From JACQFK01 sp041482015 (GTDB lineage Bacteria; Planctomycetota; MHYJ01; JACPRB01), in contig JBGPCZ010000131.1 in the NCBI GenBank assembly GCA_041482015.1, forward strand, positions 1-17,736: a stretch of 17,736 nt of DNA, in the 5' to 3' direction. A model generated the notes under the pieces. The model saw only the letters and a list, made by a program, of their open reading frames with translations. It was not told the DNA's origin and ran no database searches. The position numbers and the translations under genes were made by a program. Of the stretch, positions 13,194 through 17,736 are shown piece by piece. Each line of letters begins with the position of its first letter. The stretch's first letter is position 1.

Positions 13194-13203
13194 TCGTATA
13201 CGA
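13194..13203 (-). promoter_or_regulatory. 10-base palindrome at the candidate promoter of the hydrolase gene
   Basis: TCGTATACGA is a perfect palindrome in the 43-base gap between the PurD-like and hydrolase genes. On the - strand it contains TATACG, which could act as a -10 element about 21 bases before the ATG. The symmetry could also be a regulator half-site pair, but at 10 bases it may be chance. The hydrolase could equally be read through from the PurD-like gene. Confidence 0.3.
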
Positions 13204-13216
13204 TACGGCGACGGGG

Positions 13217-14485
13217 CTACGCCAGGTACCCCCACGTCTGCAGGAGGTCGCCGTCGCGCGACCAGCGGGTGCCGATGTCGGTCCGGTAGAACATGTTGGG
13301 GATGAGGACGCTCTTCACGCGGTTGTAGGCCTCGCGGCGCGCCTCCTCCATCGTCGAGCCCGAGCCCGTCATCACGAGCGCGTACCCCGAGGTCCCCGCC
13401 AGCCGCCAGTCGCCGTCCACGAGCTTGAGGTCGCAGGGGTGGAACCCTTCCTTCAACTCTCTTTTGAAGAGGACGACCGCGTCCTCCGAGAATTTTCGGA
13501 ACGCGTCGGGATCCACGAAGGGGAAGGGCGGGACCGCCACCACGACCGCAATCTGGAACCCGCGCTTCGTCCGGAGTTCGAACGGCTCGCCCTTCGCGAG
13601 CGCGGCCAGGAACTCGCCCCACTTCGAGAGCACGCCCTCGATCTGCAGGTTGATCGTCGGGTAGCCGAACCGCGTGGTGAACTCCAGCGGGTAGATGCCG
13701 TGCGCGTTCACGATGCAGTTGATGTCGATGTAGCCGACGTATCCCTGGATCCGGCCCTTCATCCGCCCGAGCGTCCTTTTGAACAGGGGGTTCTCGCCCG
13801 CCCAGAAGCTCGCGGTCCCCATCTCGCCGGTCGACGGGCCGATCTCGTCGTTGAACATCCGCTTGTGCTCGAAGTTGATGAGCGCGGGCAGGACGAAGTC
13901 CTTCCCGTTGAAGAAGGCGCCGATCGCGACCTCGACCCCCGAGGCGAACTTCTGGAGCTGGAAGCTGCGGATCTTCGAGCCCCAGCCCCGCTTGTAGTGC
14001 TCCAGCATCGTCACGATGTCGCGGCCGTCCTCCTCCTGCCCGACGAACGAGAGGACCTTCTCGTTCTGCGCCTTCCCGTTGGGCTTGACGACGTAGCGGT
14101 CGGGCGTCTTCTTCACGAACTCGATCGCCGCGTCGAACGAGTCGAAGTCCCAGTTGGGGAGCGTGAGGAGGCCCGCCGCCTTCATCTCCTCCTGCCCGAA
14201 GTCGCGGTCCTCCTCGAGCCGGTCGCTCGACCGCGTGCCGCCCACGACGGCTTTGCCGGCCTTCCGGAGCCGCTCCGCCTCCTCGCCGAAGCCGCAATCG
14301 TCGAAGACGACCACGTCGGCCCACTCGGCGTGCGGCTTCCAGTCCTCGATCTTTTCAACGAACCCGTCGGCGACGTCCTTATCATTCTTGGAGAGGATGG
14401 CGTACTTGACCTCGTGGCCCTCCTTCGCGACCTCGCCAGCGAGGTCGTGGATGAGCGCCCACCGGGAAACGAAAAGAAATCTCAT
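13217..14485 (-). CDS. PurD-like ATP-grasp protein (divergent phosphoribosylamine-glycine ligase homologue)
   Basis: This 422-residue protein matches the length and order of motifs in PurD, which joins glycine to phosphoribosylamine using ATP in purine synthesis. Seen are RYVVKPNGKAQNEKVLSF at 130-147 (ATP-binding strand, VVKADG in PurD), SGVEVAIGAFFNG at 182-194, NFEHKRMFNDEIGPSTGEMGT at 204-224 (QDHKR...GPNTGGMG in PurD), and a C-terminal ATP-grasp/B domain with TSGYALVMTG. Differences are clear. The N-terminal glycine-rich GGGGREHA loop is replaced by FVSRWALIHDLAG. The metal-binding block EFNxRFGDPE is EFTTRFGYPT (268-277), so the usual Asn ligand is Thr270. It may be a lineage-specific GAR synthetase or a ligase for another substrate. 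No other purine gene is in the window. Confidence 0.8.
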   Translation of the reverse strand: MRFLFVSRWALIHDLAGEVAKEGHEVKYAILSKNDKDVADGFVEKIEDWKPHAEWADVVVFDDCGFGEEAERLRKAGKAVVGGTRSSDRLEEDRDFGQEEMKAAGLLTLPNWDFDSFDAAIEFVKKTPDRYVVKPNGKAQNEKVLSFVGQEEDGRDIVTMLEHYKRGWGSKIRSFQLQKFASGVEVAIGAFFNGKDFVLPALINFEHKRMFNDEIGPSTGEMGTASFWAGENPLFKRTLGRMKGRIQGYVGYIDINCIVNAHGIYPLEFTTRFGYPTINLQIEGVLSKWGEFLAALAKGEPFELRTKRGFQIAVVVAVPPFPFVDPDAFRKFSEDAVVLFKRELKEGFHPCDLKLVDGDWRLAGTSGYALVMTGSGSTMEEARREAYNRVKSVLIPNMFYRTDIGTRWSRDGDLLQTWGYLA

Positions 14486-14512
14486 CGCGCCGACGATAAT
14501 ACATCACCGATC
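14486..14512. promoter_or_regulatory. 27-base divergent intergenic region with a GATAATA core
   Basis: Two divergent start codons (14485 on - and 14513 on +) are separated by only 27 bases. The gap holds GATAATA (14495-14501), which reads as a -10-like GATAAT on + and TATTAT on -. If used, transcripts in both directions would begin about 2-7 bases from the start codon, so they would be leaderless or nearly so. No Shine-Dalgarno is present for either gene. No -35 box is recognisable inside the flanking genes. Confidence 0.35.
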
Positions 14513-15466
14513 ATGAAAACGCTCATCCTGACCCGGGAGGACGTGCGCGCGATCCTCACCATGGAGGCGGCGATCCCCGCCGTCGAGGCGGCGTTCGCCG
14601 CCCACGGGCGGGGCGAGACGATCATGCCGCCCAAGCTCTACCTGCCGCTCGAGAAGCACCACGGCGACTTCCGCGCCATGCCGTCGTACATGGACGGATC
14701 GGCGGGCGTGAAGTGGGTCAACATGCACCCGCAGAACCCCGTGCGACACGGGCTGCCCGCGGTGATCGGCGTCTACGTCCTGAGCGACCCGGAGACCGCC
14801 CTCCCGCTCGCGGTCATGGACGGCACCCTTCTGACCTCGTTCCGCACCGGCGCCGCGGCCGCGGTCGCGTCGAAGTACCTTGCGATCAAGTCGCCTTCGA
14901 CGATCGGCTTCTTCGGCTGCGGGGTGCAGGCACGCTCTCTCCTCAAGGCGCACAAGACGCTCTATGGCGACTTCCGCGCGCTCATGTACGACGCCGCCCC
15001 CGGGGCGGCGGAGGAGTTCGCGAAGGAGAAGGGCGGCTTCGTCGCGGCGCCGGACCAGGTGGCGAGCTGCGACATCGTCTGCACGTCGACGCCGTCCCGC
15101 GCGCCGGTGGTCTTTCGCTCCTACATCGGGATCTCGATCCACATCAACGCGATGGGCGCCGACGCGCCGGGCAAGCAGGAGCTCGACCCCGCGATCCTCC
15201 AGGAGGCGACGGTGGTCCTGGACGACCTGGCCCAGGCCACCGAGAGCGGCGAGGTGAACGTGCCGATCCACCAGGGGCAGTACCGCCGCGAGCAGATCCA
15301 CGGGACGCTGGGCGAGATCGTGGCGGGGAAGAAGAAGGGCCGCGTGGGGACGGAGATCACCGTCTTCGACTCGACGGGTCTCGCGATCCAGGACCTCGCG
15401 CTCGCGCGGCTGGTCTACGACGAGGCGCGGAAGCGCGGGCTGGGGCAGGACGTCGAGCTGGTCTAA
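14513..15466 (+). CDS. Ornithine cyclodeaminase/mu-crystallin family protein (possibly alanine dehydrogenase)
   Basis: This 317-residue protein belongs to the NAD(P)-dependent ornithine cyclodeaminase/archaeal alanine dehydrogenase family. Signatures: GVKWVNMHPQNP at 65-76 with Lys67, DGTLLTSFRTGAAAAVASKYLA at 103-124 with Arg111, the Rossmann loop GFFGCGVQA at 132-140, INAMGADAPGKQELDP at 201-216, and FDSTGLAIQDLALA at 295-308. Members either cyclise ornithine to proline or interconvert alanine and pyruvate. The MHPxNP and dinucleotide-loop style resembles the archaeal alanine dehydrogenase (AF1665) group, but sequence alone does not settle the substrate. The frame is open far upstream; the ATG at 14513 gives the family's usual start. 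It starts 27 bases from the divergent PurD-like gene, and its stop overlaps that of the convergent HEAT gene by 3 bases. Confidence 0.92.
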   Translation: MKTLILTREDVRAILTMEAAIPAVEAAFAAHGRGETIMPPKLYLPLEKHHGDFRAMPSYMDGSAGVKWVNMHPQNPVRHGLPAVIGVYVLSDPETALPLAVMDGTLLTSFRTGAAAAVASKYLAIKSPSTIGFFGCGVQARSLLKAHKTLYGDFRALMYDAAPGAAEEFAKEKGGFVAAPDQVASCDIVCTSTPSRAPVVFRSYIGISIHINAMGADAPGKQELDPAILQEATVVLDDLAQATESGEVNVPIHQGQYRREQIHGTLGEIVAGKKKGRVGTEITVFDSTGLAIQDLALARLVYDEARKRGLGQDVELV

Positions 15467-17736
15467 CGCTTCCGGAATTCGTCGGCGACGCGGAACGCCT
15501 CGAGCAGCACCATGTTGACGGGGATCCGCACGCGGCGCTTCGGGGCGATCTCGCCGGGCTGGAAGACGAACTGCCCCTTCTTGCGGGCGATGAAGGCGTT
15601 GAACGCCTCCTGGTCGGTCCGGTTCTGGAACTCCGCGGCGGTCACCATGCCGTCCTCGAACCACACGCGCCCGACGGGGCCGTCGAACGTGATGGTGAGG
15701 AGGCCCGTCTTCTCGGCGCCCGAGATGAGCTGGCAGACCTGGTCGATCGGGATCTCCGCAAGGGACCCGGAAAGCTTCGTGCCCGCCGCCTTCGTCTCCT
15801 GGGCCGCGGCCGCCTGCTGCGCCTCGGCGACCGCCTTCTCGATCGGCGCGTAGAGGAGCTCGCGCGCCGCCGCCTGGAGCGCGCCGTCGGAGTCCTCGGT
15901 CGCCCGCTTGAGCGCCTCGCGGGCCGCGGGGTGGGCGCGGAAGACGCTGAGCGCGCGGACCGCCGCCACCCGCACCGCCGCGGGGGTCGCGCGGAGGATG
16001 CCGGTGATGCCGCGGGGCGACTTCGCCGTAAGCCCGGCCAGGACGGGGATCGCTTCGATGTTGCCGATCCGGCCGAGCGCGCCGCAGGCGGCGGCCCGCA
16101 CCTCGTCGGGCTCCTGCCGCGCGTCGGCGATCTGCATCGCCACCGCGCGGGCCCCCGCGTGGCGGAGGCGGCCCAGGGACTCGAGGAATCCCGCCCGGAT
16201 CGAGGCGTCCTTCTCCTCGCCCAGCGCGTCCAGCACGAGGTCCCCCGCCCGACCGTAGGCCCGCTCCGCGAGGATGGCCGCCGCGCGCCGGCGGACCGCG
16301 ATCGCGGGATGATGGAGCAGGCTGCCGAGCGCGACCACCGCGACGCTCTCGGGCACCGCCACCGGGAGGACCTCGAGGAGCCGCAGGATGTCGGAGGGCG
16401 CCCCGGCCTTCTGCAACTCCTCGGCGAGCACCGCGCCGGCGCCCGGCCCGATGCGTGCGATGATCTCCGCCATCTGGAGCCGCTGCGACGCGCCCTCGGC
16501 CTTGCGGATCTCCGAGACCAGGAACCGCGTCGCCGCCTCGTCGAGCGCCTCGACAATGCGGATCGCGACCGGGTCGCCGCCGCGCAGCTTTGCGGCCACG
16601 CCGGGGAAGCCCTGGCCCGCGGCGATTCTTTCGAGCGCATGGTACGACTGCTCGGGCCGGTGGGGCGAGAGGGCGTCCTTTACGACGTGGTGCTTCCTGA
16701 AAAGCGTGAGGGTCTCGAGCGCCTGCTCGTATTCGCCCCGCCGGAGGCGGAGGTCCGCGTGCAGCACGGCGAGATCGGCGAGCTTCGAGTAGACGCGCGG
16801 CTCCTGCTCGCTGTCGAGCGCCGAGCGGACGAGCGACTCGAAGCCCTCGCGCGCGATCGAGAAGGGCGGGCCGTCCCAGGCGGGCGTCATGCCCAGGAGC
16901 GCCTCGGCGGCGGCGAGGCGCCGGGTCGCCTGGCGGTCCACCAGGTGCCCGGTGAGCCGCGCCAGGAGCTTCGCCGCGAAATCGTGCCGGCCGAGCGCGG
17001 CCAGCTCCTTGACGAGCGGGTCGGTCTCCTTGAAGATCGCGTCCGCCTGCGCGTCGGGCTCGCCCTCGAGGAGCGCCCGCGCGCGGGTGACCGGCGCGGG
17101 CTCGGCCGGGTCCCGGCGCTCCGCGGCCTTCTCGATCTCGGCGACGTTGATCCCGAGGAGGCCCCGCATCATGGCCGATTCGCGGGGATCGTGGGCGAAG
17201 GCGTCGGCGAGGACGTGGCCGACGCCGCGGAGGAGCTCTCGGGTCTCGTTCGATCCGCAGCGGGGGAGGAGGCGTGAGAGCGTGCCGACCGCCTGGCGGG
17301 CCTTCTCGAGGGGGATGAAGCCCGGCTTGCGGTCGCCCAGCGCCTCGTAGGTTTCGTTCTGCGCCTTCTGGAGCAGGGTGGGATCCTGCTCGACCAGCGT
17401 GCGCATGATCTGGAGCCGGACCTCGGCGCCGGCCTGGGGGTCGACCGCGGCGTCGGTCAGTCGCTCGAGGGACTGGAGGAAGTCGCCCAAGAGCGCGCCG
17501 CCGCTCTCGAGTTTCCGGGCGGCATCCTTGATGACGAGGTCGCCCTCGGTGAGCGCGACGTACTCGATCTCGTCGACGGCGATGGAGACGACGCGCTGCT
17601 CGCGGAGGAGGCGGTTGATCTCCTTCCCCTCGCGGACCTCCCAGAACTTGCGGGTGAGGGCGTCGAGGAAGGTGAGGAGTTCCTCCATCGAGACGCCCTT
17701 GCGGAAGCTGATGCTGCGGATGCCGGCGTCGAGGAG
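15463..17736 (-). CDS. HEAT-repeat protein with C-terminal DUF4388 (PATAN-type) domain, N-terminus outside window
   Basis: The frame stays open to the right edge. A Met codon at 17688 is internal, since the preceding in-frame residues DAGIRSISFRKGVS continue a coherent sequence, so the true start lies beyond 17736. The visible 757 residues are mostly helical. Residues of about 370-600 (counted from that Met) contain HEAT-like repeats such as HPAIAVRRRAAAILAERA, DASIRAGFLESLGRLRHAG and PDEVRAAACGALGRIGNIEA. After a Glu/Ala/Gln-rich linker, the last 105 or so residues form a DUF4388 domain (LSGSLAEIPIDQVCQLISGA, then GRVWFEDGMVTAAEF and GQFVFQPGE). DUF4388 is linked to two-component and gliding regulators in other bacteria. 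A cytoplasmic signalling scaffold is likely. Its stop overlaps the convergent cyclodeaminase stop by 3 bases. Confidence 0.85.
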   Translation of the reverse strand, partial: LLDAGIRSISFRKGVSMEELLTFLDALTRKFWEVREGKEINRLLREQRVVSIAVDEIEYVALTEGDLVIKDAARKLESGGALLGDFLQSLERLTDAAVDPQAGAEVRLQIMRTLVEQDPTLLQKAQNETYEALGDRKPGFIPLEKARQAVGTLSRLLPRCGSNETRELLRGVGHVLADAFAHDPRESAMMRGLLGINVAEIEKAAERRDPAEPAPVTRARALLEGEPDAQADAIFKETDPLVKELAALGRHDFAAKLLARLTGHLVDRQATRRLAAAEALLGMTPAWDGPPFSIAREGFESLVRSALDSEQEPRVYSKLADLAVLHADLRLRRGEYEQALETLTLFRKHHVVKDALSPHRPEQSYHALERIAAGQGFPGVAAKLRGGDPVAIRIVEALDEAATRFLVSEIRKAEGASQRLQMAEIIARIGPGAGAVLAEELQKAGAPSDILRLLEVLPVAVPESVAVVALGSLLHHPAIAVRRRAAAILAERAYGRAGDLVLDALGEEKDASIRAGFLESLGRLRHAGARAVAMQIADARQEPDEVRAAACGALGRIGNIEAIPVLAGLTAKSPRGITGILRATPAAVRVAAVRALSVFRAHPAAREALKRATEDSDGALQAAARELLYAPIEKAVAEAQQAAAAQETKAAGTKLSGSLAEIPIDQVCQLISGAEKTGLLTITFDGPVGRVWFEDGMVTAAEFQNRTDQEAFNAFIARKKGQFVFQPGEIAPKRRVRIPVNMVLLEAFRVADEFRKR

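Noticed and set aside
11425..13305. 626-codon + strand open frame opposite the hydrolase
   Set aside because: It is a high-GC shadow: no motif, skewed composition, and it runs past the start of the real gene.
12803..14512. Upstream extension of the cyclodeaminase-family gene (open to 12803)
   Set aside because: The extension is antisense to the hydrolase and PurD-like genes. The family's usual N-terminus begins at 14513.
14713..17277. 854-codon + strand open frame over the cyclodeaminase and HEAT genes
   Set aside because: It overlaps one real gene in another frame and another on the opposite strand, and the translation lacks domain features.

Overview
This is a compact, very GC-rich stretch of bacterial chromosome with almost no intergenic DNA. 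No stretch over 300 bases lacks a gene. I see no tRNA, rRNA, CRISPR array, insertion sequence or phage gene. The mix of genes (secreted DUF1579 and S9 proteins, an acetyl-xylan-esterase-like hydrolase, a long HEAT-repeat protein ending in DUF4388, serial zinc ribbons) fits an uncultivated Gram-negative bacterium of the Planctomycetota or a neighbouring phylum. That assignment is a style judgement, not a measurement.

Layout. Positions 2-106 hold the C-terminal tail of a + strand gene. On the - strand, 2514-113 encodes a secreted S9 peptidase followed by a secreted DUF1579 protein, probably one transcript. Divergent from it, 2585-5150 (+) carries an M3 oligoendopeptidase overlapping a LOG-family protein by 8 bases. 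At 5215-5856 (+) is a small protein built of three zinc ribbons. From 5954 to about 11045 (+) runs the most interesting unit: an 869-residue lipoprotein with 16 cysteines near its N-terminus, a MotA homologue, two different MotB homologues, and a small, apparently frameshifted two-helix membrane protein. On the - strand, 14485-11035 encodes a divergent PurD-type ATP-grasp enzyme and a large secreted two-domain alpha/beta hydrolase. A + strand ornithine cyclodeaminase/alanine dehydrogenase-family enzyme (14513-15466) starts 27 bases from the PurD-like gene. It converges on a long HEAT/DUF4388 protein (15463 to beyond the right edge, - strand).

Candidate system. The lipoprotein, motA, motB1, motB2 and small membrane gene lie on one strand with gaps or overlaps of -8 to +3 bases. 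MotA keeps the residues used to push on the flagellar rotor (R91, E99, P156, P204 by position). Both MotB proteins keep the ion-carrying Asp and share an identical 30-residue plug/transmembrane segment, but their periplasmic domains differ and both have lost canonical peptidoglycan-binding residues. Two coupled MotB paralogues behind a single motA suggest a stator with a mixed MotB pair. Its periplasmic side may contact the Cys-rich lipoprotein rather than, or as well as, the cell wall. Whether it drives a flagellum or another machine cannot be decided here, because no rotor or other flagellar gene is in the window.

The other genes look like ordinary peptidase, hydrolase and small-molecule metabolism with no evident link to that unit.
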